Shown here: positions 1 through 6,118 of the stretch, piece by piece
How the letters are laid out: each line of letters begins with the position of its first letter
How positions within the stretch are numbered: position 1 is the first letter of the stretch
Origin: JAVBJV01 sp031546815
GTDB lineage: Bacteria > Pseudomonadota > Alphaproteobacteria > Acetobacterales > Acetobacteraceae
Direction of reading: 5' to 3'
Assembly (NCBI GenBank): GCA_031546815.1
Contig: JAVBJV010000065.1
Location: 1-6,395 of the forward strand
DNA length: 6,395 nucleotides
Notes under the pieces: generated by a model
What the model saw: only the letters and a program-made list of their open reading frames with translations
The model's database searches: none
What the model was told of the DNA's origin: nothing
Translations under genes and position numbers: made by a program

Positions 1-484
1 GAACATCGTGATCGGCGGTGCGGCGGGCGCATTCCCGCCGATGGTCGGCTGGGTGGCGGCGACCGGCAGCATCGATGCGATGTCGCTGGCGTTGTTCGCG
101 ATCATCTTCTTCTGGACGCCGCCGCATTTCTGGGCGCTGTCGCTGTGGGCGCGGGGTGATTACGCACGCGCTGGAATTCCCATGTTGCCGGTGGTGGCTG
201 GCGCACGCGAAACGCGGCGGCAGATTGTGCTTTACACGCTGGCGCTGGTAGCAGTGTCGTTCCTGCCGCTGCTGTGCGGGGCGGGACATACCTATGCCGT
301 TGTGGCGGCGCTGCTGGCGTGCGGTTTTGTGATCGGCGCGGTGCGCGTGCTGCGTGATGCGCAGGATGAAACGGGCGAAAGCCTCACCCGCGATGCACCG
401 GCCAAGGCGTTGTTCCGTTACTCGATTCTTTACCTGTTTGTCTTATTCGCTGCACTTGTTGTTGACCGAATGGTGATGTCATGA
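1..484 (+). CDS. ctaB: Protoheme IX farnesyltransferase (heme O synthase), C-terminal half, partial
   Basis: CtaB is an integral membrane UbiA-family prenyltransferase that adds a farnesyl group to protoheme IX to give heme O, the precursor of heme A for aa3-type oxidase. The gene enters from the left edge, first full codon at 2, so 160 residues are visible. The family is usually about 300 residues, so roughly the N-terminal half is missing. Visible family signatures are NIVIGGAAGAFPPMVGW (residues 1-17), WTPPHFW (38-44), and DYARAGIPMLPVV (53-65), whose aspartate belongs to the second prenyltransferase Asp-rich region. Hydrophobic segments follow at about 76-92, 97-116 and 139-154. The TGA stop overlaps the ATG of the next gene (ATGA, 481-484), implying translational coupling in a cox assembly operon. 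Family identity is very secure; the missing first Asp-rich motif must lie upstream of the window. Confidence 0.95.
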   Translation, partial: NIVIGGAAGAFPPMVGWVAATGSIDAMSLALFAIIFFWTPPHFWALSLWARGDYARAGIPMLPVVAGARETRRQIVLYTLALVAVSFLPLLCGAGHTYAVVAALLACGFVIGAVRVLRDAQDETGESLTRDAPAKALFRYSILYLFVLFAALVVDRMVMS

Positions 485-669
485 ATGCAGATCTGAAACT
501 CTCCCCCCCGGTGCCGGATGGCCACGTGCTGGCAGAACCACACTGGGACATGCCGCGCATGCCCGAGGCGCAGCGCATCCGCCGCACCCGTAACAAGGTG
601 TTACTGATCGCGCTGACTGCGCTGGTGGCGCTGTTCTATGCGATCACGATCGCAAAAATGGGCGGGTAG
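481..669 (+). CDS. CoxF-like small single-pass membrane protein of the cox cluster
   Basis: This 62-residue protein has a polar N-terminal half, a basic patch (QRIRRTRNK, about 31-39) and one hydrophobic segment (about 40-59) ending in AKMGG. The basic patch before the membrane span predicts an N-in orientation. Many alphaproteobacteria carry a small protein of the same layout (RNR-type basic patch, one span ending near TIVKLG) between ctaB and ctaG, annotated CoxF or cytochrome c oxidase assembly factor. The match here rests on layout, the FYAITIAKMGG-type ending and position. Its biochemical role is not established; a help to oxidase assembly is inferred from context. It starts in an ATGA overlap with ctaB and stops 4 nt before the ctaG start, so the three genes are almost certainly co-transcribed. 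The N-terminal extension of about 30 residues is longer than I would expect for the rhizobial versions. Confidence 0.8.
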   Translation: MNADLKLSPPVPDGHVLAEPHWDMPRMPEAQRIRRTRNKVLLIALTALVALFYAITIAKMGG

Positions 670-673
670 CAGC

Positions 674-1231
674 ATGGCCCGGCAGACATCGAATGTAGGG
701 CTTGCGATCGGGCTTGCATGTGTCGTGCTGGGCATGGCTGGCGTGTCGTTTGCTGCGGTGCCGCTCTATCGGGTGTTCTGCCAGGTGACTGGCTTCAACG
801 GTACACCGATGATCGGCACAGCAGCGCCGGGTGCCACGGCCCGCGCGATCCGTGTGCGTTTCCATGCCGATACCAATCGCGGTCTGCCGTGGCACTTCGC
901 GCCGCAGCAGACCGAGGTCGGCGTGACACTGGGCGAGGAGAACGCCGCCTTCTATGTGGCGCGCAACAATGCGGCAGAACCGGTGGTGGGTGTTTCGACC
1001 TACAACGTCACGCCGGAACGCGCCGCGCCGTACTTTCACAAGACCGCGTGTTTCTGTTTCAACGAACAGACCCTGGCACCGGGACAGGAGATGCAGTTCC
1101 CGCTGTCCTTCTGGGTAGACCCCGCCATCGCCGACGATCCGGCAACACGCGACATCACCACCATCACGCTGTCCTACACGTTTTTCCGCAGTCTGGACGA
1201 CGCGCAGAAAAGCCTGGAGGCATCGCAGTGA
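674..1231 (+). CDS. ctaG: Cytochrome c oxidase assembly protein CtaG (Cox11 family copper chaperone)
   Basis: CtaG/Cox11 is a membrane-anchored periplasmic copper chaperone needed to form the CuB centre in oxidase subunit I. The 185-residue product has an N-terminal membrane anchor (about 8-29), the conserved membrane-proximal segment LYRVFCQVTGFNGT (31-44, Cys36), and the copper-binding CFCF signature (126-129; Cys126 and Cys128) in the family context YFHKTACFCFNEQ. The PLSFWVDP segment (143-150) and a C-terminal beta-strand SYTFF complete the Cox11 fold. Length is normal for bacterial Cox11. The ATG at 674 is preferred because it yields a short cytoplasmic tail and follows the previous stop by 4 nt; an in-frame ATG at 638 would overlap the small gene by 32 nt. 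The ribosome-binding site is weak (GGGCGGG-like, about 660-666), so coupling to the preceding gene is plausible. All three metal-relevant cysteines are present. Confidence 0.96.
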   Translation: MARQTSNVGLAIGLACVVLGMAGVSFAAVPLYRVFCQVTGFNGTPMIGTAAPGATARAIRVRFHADTNRGLPWHFAPQQTEVGVTLGEENAAFYVARNNAAEPVVGVSTYNVTPERAAPYFHKTACFCFNEQTLAPGQEMQFPLSFWVDPAIADDPATRDITTITLSYTFFRSLDDAQKSLEASQ

Positions 1232-1233
1232 TG

Positions 1234-1737
1234 TCAGTCGAACATGCCGAACGCCTTGGCGTAACGCAGCTTGCCCTTCACGCCCTGCAACGTGCCGTCG
1301 CGCAGTTCCAGCGCCATGAAGAACGGGCCGGACCACGCAACGCGCAGATCGGCGGGCGCGCGGGTAAAACCGTATTTGCCGTAGATGTCGGGATCGCCCA
1401 GCACCAGCAGCGCATCGATGCCCTGCGTGCGCGCGTGTTCGATCACGGCATGCATCAGTTGCCGCGCAATGCCTTGCCCGCGCTGCGCCTCGGCCACCGC
1501 CAGCGGGGCCAGCGCTGCCATGCGCACCGCGTTACCAGCAATGGTGATCGGGCTGAGCGCCACATGCCCCACAACCGCGCCAGCCTGTTCGGCCAGCAGC
1601 GAGGCGCCGAGTTCGCCGTCCTCGCGCAGTTCTTCGACCAGACTGGCTTCATCCGGGCCGGGGAAGGCTGCCTGCAGCAGCGCCGTAATGGCGGCGGCAT
1701 CGTCCGGGGTTTCTTCACGAATACTGATCATGCTCAT
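1234..1737 (-). CDS. GNAT-family N-acetyltransferase (YhbS-like)
   Basis: This is a complete 167-residue GNAT protein, expected to transfer an acetyl group from acetyl-CoA to an amine; the substrate is unknown. It opens with ISIREETPDDAAAI, the usual first strand and helix of GNATs. Motif A is LAPLAVAEAQRGQGIA (77-91...), with the acetyl-CoA pyrophosphate loop RGQGIA at 86-91. The later segment VLGDPDIYGKYGF (112-124) is characteristic of the YhbS branch. The start at 1737 is used; a second in-frame Met at 1731 is possible and neither has a strong ribosome-binding site (AAAAG lies about 8 nt upstream of 1737). It is the only gene on this strand. It ends 2 nt from the ctaG stop and its start faces ctaE across 56 nt, so it splits the cox cluster. 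A role in oxidase biogenesis cannot be inferred. Confidence 0.9.
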   Translation of the reverse strand: MSMISIREETPDDAAAITALLQAAFPGPDEASLVEELREDGELGASLLAEQAGAVVGHVALSPITIAGNAVRMAALAPLAVAEAQRGQGIARQLMHAVIEHARTQGIDALLVLGDPDIYGKYGFTRAPADLRVAWSGPFFMALELRDGTLQGVKGKLRYAKAFGMFD

Positions 1738-1793
1738 GCGGTGCTTTTCGCACAGGCGCGGGCCAAAACCAAATCAACACGGGAAGCGTTATC
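1738..1793. other. 56-nt divergent spacer between the GNAT gene and ctaE
   Basis: Both neighbouring genes start here and read outward, so any promoter for the acetyltransferase must lie in this spacer or inside the 5' end of ctaE, and one for ctaE must lie here or inside the acetyltransferase gene. I find no convincing sigma70 hexamer pair in either direction. The clear site is the ctaE ribosome-binding sequence GGGAAG at 1781-1786. A short GTGC-TTTTC-GCAC inverted repeat at 1741-1753 is too small to interpret. Transcription of ctaE by readthrough from ctaG, antisense to the acetyltransferase gene, is the alternative. Confidence 0.4.
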
Positions 1794-2642
1794 ATGAGCA
1801 GCGATGCACATACGACGGTGGTTACGTCGTCCGGGCTGAAGCAGCCCTATCACTTGGTCGATCCGTCCCCCTGGCCGTTGCTGGGTGCGGTGGCGGGTGG
1901 GCTGCTGGTGACGGGCATCATCCTGCTGGCGCACGGTTCCGGCATGTGGTTGCTGGTGCTGGGTATCGCGGCAACGCTGAGCGTGATGTTTGGCTGGTGG
2001 CGCGATGTCGTGAAGGAAGCGCGCACCGCCGGTCTGCACACCGATGTCGTGCGTATCGGGCTGCGGTACGGCATGGCGTTGTTCATCACCAGTGAGGTGA
2101 TGTTCTTCGTGGCCTTCTTCTGGGCGTATTTCCACTTCGCGCTGTATCCCGAACACGTGCTGGGTGCTCCGGCTCCCGCAGTCTGGCCGCCGCACGGCGT
2201 GAAAACATTTGACCCGTTCGGCCTGCCGTTCATGAACACGATGATCCTGCTGCTGTCGGGCACCACGGTGACCTGGGCGCATCATGCGCTGTTGCAGGGC
2301 GACCGGAAGAACACGCTGCTGGCTCTGGCGACGACCATCGGGCTGGGGCTGGTGTTCAGCACGTTCCAGGCGATTGAATACGGCATGGCACCGTTTGCAT
2401 TTGCGGGCGGTGTGTATCCGTCCACGTTCTATATGGCGACGGGCTTTCACGGCGCACACGTCATCATCGGCACGATTTTCCTGATTGTGTGCTTTGTGCG
2501 CGTGGCGAAGAACCAGTTCACGCCCGAACGCCATTTCGGGTTCGAGGCCGCTGCCTGGTACTGGCACTTCGTCGACGTGGTGTGGTTGTTCCTGTTCGTC
2601 TTCATCTACTGGTGGGGCGCGGGCGAAATCGCGCACCATTAA
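1794..2642 (+). CDS. ctaE: Cytochrome c oxidase subunit III
   Basis: This is the third core subunit of aa3-type cytochrome c oxidase, an integral membrane protein that binds lipid, stabilises subunit I and supports sustained proton uptake. The 282-residue protein has about seven hydrophobic spans (roughly 28-47, 50-68, 90-114, 146-164, 172-192, 212-236, 254-275). Diagnostic segments are YHLVDPSPWPLL (19-30), ITSEVMFFVAFFWAYFH (98-114, with the conserved Glu101), STFYMATGFHGAHVIIG (210-226) and WYWHFVDVVWLFLF (255-268). These are typical of the mitochondrial/alphaproteobacterial subunit III and distinguish it from quinol oxidase subunit III. Length matches the family. The ATG at 1794 follows GGGAAG (1781-1786) with 7-nt spacing. 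It belongs functionally with ctaB and ctaG but is separated from them by the oppositely oriented GNAT gene. An intrinsic terminator follows at 2664. Confidence 0.97.
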   Translation: MSSDAHTTVVTSSGLKQPYHLVDPSPWPLLGAVAGGLLVTGIILLAHGSGMWLLVLGIAATLSVMFGWWRDVVKEARTAGLHTDVVRIGLRYGMALFITSEVMFFVAFFWAYFHFALYPEHVLGAPAPAVWPPHGVKTFDPFGLPFMNTMILLLSGTTVTWAHHALLQGDRKNTLLALATTIGLGLVFSTFQAIEYGMAPFAFAGGVYPSTFYMATGFHGAHVIIGTIFLIVCFVRVAKNQFTPERHFGFEAAAWYWHFVDVVWLFLFVFIYWWGAGEIAHH

Positions 2643-2663
2643 TCAAATCGCTTCACAGCGCAT

Positions 2664-2694
2664 GGGCCGGAGGTATGATGCCTCCGGTCTTTTG
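2664..2694 (+). terminator. Rho-independent terminator or attenuator between ctaE and SURF1
   Basis: A perfect 7-bp inverted repeat, CCGGAGG (2667-2673) and CCTCCGG (2681-2687), encloses 7 nt and can be extended outward by G-U, G-C and G-U pairs and inward by U-G and A-U. It is followed directly by TCTTTTG (2688-2694). A GC-rich stem plus a T-rich tail fits an intrinsic terminator on the + strand. It lies 22 nt after the ctaE stop and 16 nt before the SURF1 start. Because SURF1 follows in the same direction with no promoter I can see in the gap, partial readthrough (attenuation) is the likely outcome. Confidence 0.75.
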
Positions 2695-2709
2695 TGTTTC
2701 AAGGTGCGC

Positions 2710-3390
2710 ATGCGTCGATTGCTGATTCCCGGGCTGACGGTCCTGCTGATGCTGTGCGTGCTGGTCGGCCTCGGCACGTGGCAGATGCAGCGCCTCGCGT
2801 GGAAGCAGGACATTCTGGATACCGTGGCAGCAGCCGAGGCACAGCCCGCCGCGCTGCTGGAGAACACATACACACCCTTTGCCAAGGTGCATGCAGAAGG
2901 GCGCTTCCGCCCCGATCTGGTTGCGGCTCTGGGTGCTGAACTTCGCGGCACGCAGCCCGGTGTGCGCATGCTGGCCGTGCTGGAACGCGTGGAAGCGCCG
3001 CCGGTGCTGGTCGATCTGGGCTTTGCGCCGCTGCCCCCCGGGGCGGATGTTGCGTCGCTGCTTTCCTATCTGCCGCACGGATATGTGCGGGTGACCGGGT
3101 ATCTGCGCCCCGCGGATGCGATCGGGTATTTTGCCGCGGCGGACGATGCGGCGGCGCGTCGGTTCTACACCTTCAACCCGGTTGCCATCGGGGCGGCGCT
3201 GGATGTACCGGGCGTTGCGTCCTTCGCGCTGGTTCGGCTGGGCGAGGAGAGCGCCTATCCCATTCCGGCACAGCATCTGCCGCGCCCGGCAAACAATCAT
3301 TTATCCTACGCGCTGACATGGTATGGGTTGGCGATCACCTTACTCGTCGTGTTCCTGTTATGGGCACGTCGCAAGCCGGAGCCATCATGA
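2710..3390 (+). CDS. SURF1-family cytochrome c oxidase biogenesis protein
   Basis: SURF1 proteins sit in the cytoplasmic membrane and help insert heme a into oxidase subunit I. The 226-residue product has the family architecture: an N-terminal membrane span (about 4-22) running into LGTWQMQRLAWK (21-32), a periplasmic domain, and a C-terminal span (about 203-218) preceded by NNHLSYALTWYGLA (195-208), the family's end signature. Intermediate conserved positions are HAEGRF (61-66), VLVDLGFAPL (99-108), RVTGYLRP (127-134) and YTFNP (153-157). The usual RGW in the VLV-RGW-P block is replaced by LGF, so this is a divergent member. The ATG at 2710 follows AAGG (2701-2704); a GTG at 2704 is a weaker in-frame alternative. 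The stop overlaps the M32 peptidase start (ATGA). Bacterial copies are often named surf1 or shy1. Confidence 0.92.
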   Translation: MRRLLIPGLTVLLMLCVLVGLGTWQMQRLAWKQDILDTVAAAEAQPAALLENTYTPFAKVHAEGRFRPDLVAALGAELRGTQPGVRMLAVLERVEAPPVLVDLGFAPLPPGADVASLLSYLPHGYVRVTGYLRPADAIGYFAAADDAAARRFYTFNPVAIGAALDVPGVASFALVRLGEESAYPIPAQHLPRPANNHLSYALTWYGLAITLLVVFLLWARRKPEPS

Positions 3391-4868
3391 GCAACGCCGC
3401 CTACGACCGCCTGTGCACCCGCTTCGCCCGCATCGCCACAGTGGGCGAGGCATCCGCCATGCTGGGCTGGGACGCGTCGGCCATGATGCCCCCGGGCGGC
3501 GGCGCGGCGCGTGGTGAACAGCTGGCCGTGCTGGCAGGTGTTGCGCATGGCATGCTGGTGGACCCCGAAGTCCCCGTCGATCTGGGCGAGGCCGATGCCG
3601 ATGGCGAGGACGCCACCAATCTCGCGCTAATGCGCCATGCGTATCTGCGTGCGTCTGCCCTGCCTGCCGATCTGGTGGAAGCGCAGGCGCGCAGCAATGC
3701 AGCGTGCGAGAAAGTCTGGCGGCGTGCGCGCGCGGGTTCGGACTTCAAGCTGGTGATGCCGCATCTGGCCGAAGTGGTGAACCTGACGCGACAAGGGGCC
3801 GAGGCTCTGTCCGGCGCGCTGCACATGTCGCCCTATGACGCGTTGATGGACGGATTCCAGCGCGGTGTGAAAGCCGCCGATGTGGAGCCGGTATTCGCCG
3901 CCTATGCCGACTGGCTGCACGATGCCCTGCCGCGCGCCGAAGCGCTGCAAGCCTCGCGCCCCGCGCCGGTGCAGCCGCAGAGTCCGTTCCCCGCTGCTGC
4001 GCAGGAAGAACTGTGCCGTGAATTATCGGCGCGGATCGGCCTCGATTACATGCATGCGCGGCTCGACACATCGACGCATCCGTTCTGCGGCGGCACGGCA
4101 ACCGATGTGCGCATCACGACACGTTATGACGAGGCGTCCTTCGCGCAGGCCATTCTGGGCGTGCTGCACGAAACCGGACATGCGCTGTATGAACGCGGCC
4201 TGCCCGAACGCTTTGCCCGCCAGCCCGCCGGAGAGGCCGCCGGCATGGCCGCCCACGAAAGCCAGAGCCTGATCGTCGAGATGCAGGCCTGCCGTTCGGA
4301 TGCTTTTCTGCGCTTCATCGGCCCGCGTCTGCACAAGGCGTTCGGCGGCGATGCTGCGGCATATGCGCCGGACAATCTGGCGCGCTTGTGGCGGCGGATC
4401 GACCGCGGCTTCATCCGTGTGGATGCGGACGAAATGACCTACCCCGCCCATGTAATTTTGCGCTTCCGTCTGGAGCAGGCGCTGATCGCGGGCGATCTGG
4501 TAGTGGCCGATCTGCCCGGCGCGTGGAGCGACGGGATGCAGACGCTGCTCGGCATCACCCCGCCCGACGATGCGCGCGGCTGCCTGCAGGACATTCACTG
4601 GTACGATGGCGCGTTCGGGTATTTCCCGTCCTATACGCTGGGCGCAAGGGCGGCGGCACAGCTGATGGCGGCGGCCAAACGCGCCGAACCGGGGATCGAT
4701 GATGCACTGGCCCAGGGCGACATGACGCCGCTGCTCAGCTGGCTGCGCACGCATGTGCATGGCCTGGGCAGCCTGTTCGGCTTCAACGACCTGTTGCTGA
4801 ACGCCACTGGCAAGACTCTGGACCCGGCGGATTTCACCGCCCATCTGACGGCGCGTTATCTGGCCTGA
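3387..4868 (+). CDS. Carboxypeptidase M32 (Taq-type zinc metallocarboxypeptidase)
   Basis: M32 enzymes are cytoplasmic metallocarboxypeptidases that remove residues from peptide C-termini with broad specificity. The 493-residue product is full length for the family (about 500) and shows all its signatures in order: HPF (231-233), DVRITTRY (240-247), the zinc-binding HETGH (261-265; His261, Glu262, His265), HESQS (290-294, with Glu291 the expected third zinc ligand), IRVDADEMTYPAHVILRFRLE (343-363) and LQDIHWYDGAFGYFPSY (400-416). No signal peptide or membrane span is present. The ATG at 3387 is chosen over an in-frame ATG at 3318 because it has GGAG at 3378-3381 with 5-nt spacing and forms an ATGA overlap with the SURF1 stop; the earlier start would run through SURF1. 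Coupling to SURF1 implies co-expression, but I know of no functional link. Confidence 0.96.
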   Translation: MSNAAYDRLCTRFARIATVGEASAMLGWDASAMMPPGGGAARGEQLAVLAGVAHGMLVDPEVPVDLGEADADGEDATNLALMRHAYLRASALPADLVEAQARSNAACEKVWRRARAGSDFKLVMPHLAEVVNLTRQGAEALSGALHMSPYDALMDGFQRGVKAADVEPVFAAYADWLHDALPRAEALQASRPAPVQPQSPFPAAAQEELCRELSARIGLDYMHARLDTSTHPFCGGTATDVRITTRYDEASFAQAILGVLHETGHALYERGLPERFARQPAGEAAGMAAHESQSLIVEMQACRSDAFLRFIGPRLHKAFGGDAAAYAPDNLARLWRRIDRGFIRVDADEMTYPAHVILRFRLEQALIAGDLVVADLPGAWSDGMQTLLGITPPDDARGCLQDIHWYDGAFGYFPSYTLGARAAAQLMAAAKRAEPGIDDALAQGDMTPLLSWLRTHVHGLGSLFGFNDLLLNATGKTLDPADFTAHLTARYLA

Positions 4869-4921
4869 ACCCCTGACGTGGCCCCCGAACCCTGATACGC
4901 TGCGGGCGAATGGAGACACGC

Positions 4922-5893
4922 ATGTTCGTCTGGCTGACCGGCGCGGCAGGGTTCATCGGCTTTCACACGGCACAGGCGCTGCTGGCACAGGGTGTGCGGG
5001 TGATCGGGGTCGACAATCTCAACACCTATTACGACCCGGCGTTAAAGCGCGCCCGTCTGCACCAATTGCGCGAACACGCGAACTTCACCTTCCTCGAGGC
5101 CGATATCTCGGACCGCGACGCGATGCTGGGGCTGGCGAAGCAGCATGGGGCGATTACCCACATCGTCCACCTCGCCGCGCAGGCGGGGGTGCGGTATTCG
5201 ATGATCGACCCGTATGCCTATGTGCAGTCGAACGTGATGGGCCATCTGGTCATGCTCGAGGCCGCCCGCCTGCTGCCGGACCTACGGCATTTCGTCTATG
5301 CGTCCTCCTCCTCGGTCTATGGTGGCAATACCGAGCTGCCGTTCCGCGAGGCGGACCGGGTGGATCTGCCGGTGTCGCTCTACGCGGCGACCAAGCGGGC
5401 GGACGAGCTGATCAGCCAGTCCTACGCCCATCTATATAGCTTGCCGCAGACGGGGCTGCGCTTCTTTACCGTCTATGGCCCGTGGGGTCGGCCCGACATG
5501 GCTTATTACAGCTTTGCCCAGGCGATCGCCGCCGGGCGGCCCATTACGGTCTATGACGGTGGCTCGCCCCGGCGGGACTTTACCTATGTGGATGATATCG
5601 TCGCCGGAATTACCGGTGTCCTGACCCGCCCGCCGGCCGATGCCCATACGGCGCGGGTGCTTAATATAGGGAATCACCGCAGCGAAGCGGTATCGACCCT
5701 GATCTCGCTGCTGGAATCCGGGCTGGGGCGGAAGGCTGTTATTGAGTATGTGCCGCGCCCGGCGGCCGATGTGGCCGAGACTTTCGCCGATGTGAGCGGT
5801 ATTCGGGCCCTGTGCGGCTTCAGTCCGGATACTGCCCTGGCCGATGGGGTCGCTCGGTTCGTGGAATGGTTCAAAAAATTCCATAATATTTAG
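4922..5893 (+). CDS. NAD-dependent epimerase, UDP-glucuronate 4-epimerase type
   Basis: This is an extended short-chain dehydrogenase/reductase, most like the UDP-glucuronate 4-epimerases that make UDP-galacturonate for capsule, exopolysaccharide or LPS. The 323 residues show a Rossmann NAD loop TGAAGFIG (6-13), the DNLNTYYDP block (31-39) typical of this branch, HLAAQAGVRYS (83-93), the catalytic-serine region ASSSSVYGGNTELPF (127-141) and the YAATK catalytic pair Tyr154/Lys158. FFTVYGPWGRPDMA (181-194) and RRDFTYVDDIV (217-227) also fit. The ATG at 4922 is preferred to 4910 because GGAG (4912-4915) sits 6 nt upstream and the protein then opens directly with MFVWLTGAAGFIG. No glycan genes are adjacent, so the exact sugar is inferred from family resemblance; a UDP-glucose or other 4-epimerase is possible. 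Its 3' end is more AT-rich, with rarer codons (CTA, ATA), than neighbouring genes. Confidence 0.9.
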   Translation: MFVWLTGAAGFIGFHTAQALLAQGVRVIGVDNLNTYYDPALKRARLHQLREHANFTFLEADISDRDAMLGLAKQHGAITHIVHLAAQAGVRYSMIDPYAYVQSNVMGHLVMLEAARLLPDLRHFVYASSSSVYGGNTELPFREADRVDLPVSLYAATKRADELISQSYAHLYSLPQTGLRFFTVYGPWGRPDMAYYSFAQAIAAGRPITVYDGGSPRRDFTYVDDIVAGITGVLTRPPADAHTARVLNIGNHRSEAVSTLISLLESGLGRKAVIEYVPRPAADVAETFADVSGIRALCGFSPDTALADGVARFVEWFKKFHNI

Positions 5894-5913
5894 AGTGACT
5901 TAGAAGAATTCGT

Positions 5914-5934
5914 CAGATTTATGAAAAAAATCTG
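5914..5934 (+). promoter_or_regulatory. A-rich UP-element-like tract within an inverted repeat upstream of the rRNA promoter
   Basis: CAGATTT (5914-5920) and AAATCTG (5928-5934) form a 7-bp inverted repeat around ATGAAAA, and the run of seven A at 5924-5930 lies about 50-56 nt before the inferred transcription start. That is where UP elements contact the RNA polymerase alpha subunits at strong rRNA promoters. The sequence contrasts sharply with the GC-rich surroundings. Its lack of a T tail makes a terminator reading less likely. The UP role is inferred from position and composition only. Confidence 0.4.
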
Positions 5935-5944
5935 CGGACTCGTG

Positions 5945-5973
5945 TTGACGGCGAAGGCGGGGGCGCCTAGATA
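5945..5973 (+). promoter_or_regulatory. rRNA operon promoter (sigma70-type)
   Basis: A near-consensus -35 TTGACG (5945-5950) is separated by exactly 17 nt from a -10 TAGATA (5968-5973). Transcription should begin near 5980. The bases between the -10 and the start (ACGGCTC) are GC-rich, as in discriminators of promoters under stringent ppGpp control. The spacer itself is very GC-rich. An A-rich tract lies upstream and the antitermination signals and 16S gene lie downstream, so this is the best candidate for the main rrn promoter. I see no comparably good second promoter nearer to 16S. Confidence 0.82.
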
Positions 5974-6021
5974 ACGGCTCCCGCGACGAACACCGCCGCG
6001 GACACGGACTGAAAGGCCAGA

Positions 6022-6038
6022 TCGCTTCAGATAAGCGG
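6022..6038 (+). promoter_or_regulatory. boxB-like hairpin in the rRNA leader
   Basis: CGCTT (6023-6027) and AAGCG (6033-6037) pair perfectly around a 5-nt CAGAT loop, with a possible outer U-G pair (6022/6038). A small hairpin some 26 nt before boxA matches the boxB-boxA order of nut-like rRNA antitermination regions in E. coli. Position and shape support the call; the loop sequence does not resemble a known protein-binding boxB, so it may be only structural. Confidence 0.4.
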
Positions 6039-6063
6039 AGCGAGCGGGTCGGTTTGACTGTGT

Positions 6064-6078
6064 GGTTCTTTGACAATT
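6064..6078 (+). promoter_or_regulatory. boxA rRNA antitermination element
   Basis: GGTTCTTTGACAATT closely matches rRNA leader boxA elements (E. coli TGCTCTTTAACAATT), which in the nascent RNA bind NusB and NusE (S10) to build an antitermination complex that lets polymerase cross the untranslated rRNA genes. It lies about 85 nt after the inferred transcription start, and TATC follows shortly after it, as in E. coli. The embedded TTGACA (6070-6075) imitates a -35 box but has no -10 partner at the right distance. Confidence 0.8.
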
Positions 6079-6079
6079 G

Positions 6080-6089
6080 TATCTGGATG
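6080..6089 (+). repeat. Direct repeat TATCTGGATG, copy 1 (after boxA)
   Basis: The same 10 bases recur at 6337-6346, at the 16S boundary. Both copies are preceded by TTGAC, 5 nt away here (6070-6074) and directly adjacent in the second copy (6332-6336). This copy could pair with the 5' arm of the boundary hairpin in place of copy 2. Confidence 0.6.
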
Positions 6090-6118
6090 GAGATTGGAAG
6101 GGATGCGTTGATGGCGCC

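Noticed and set aside
718..1797. A 359-codon open frame on the + strand across ctaG and the GNAT region
   Set aside because: It is out of frame with ctaG and antisense to the GNAT gene. Its translation is rich in Arg, His and Gly without any recognisable motif, as expected for a shadow frame in high-GC DNA.
1734..2639. A 301-codon open frame on the minus strand opposite ctaE
   Set aside because: The product is rich in His, Gln and Arg with no domain. The + strand encodes an unambiguous oxidase subunit III.
4873..4901. CTGACG-17-TACGCT as a promoter for the epimerase gene
   Set aside because: The -10 matches the consensus at only three positions; a pair this weak is expected by chance. The epimerase may equally be read from the SURF1-M32 transcript.
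4023..4919. A 298-codon open frame on the minus strand opposite the M32 peptidase
   Set aside because: Low-complexity, Arg/Gln-rich translation antisense to a gene with all M32 signatures intact.
5861..5884. Inverted repeat GTGGAAT/ATTCCAT at the end of the epimerase gene as a terminator
   Set aside because: Its 6-7 bp stem is AT-leaning with a 10-nt loop, it lies inside the coding sequence, and the following AATATTT is not a solid T-run.
6070..6098. TTGACA (6070-6075) as a second rRNA promoter
   Set aside because: No acceptable -10 hexamer occurs 16-18 nt downstream, and the hexamer is part of the boxA element.
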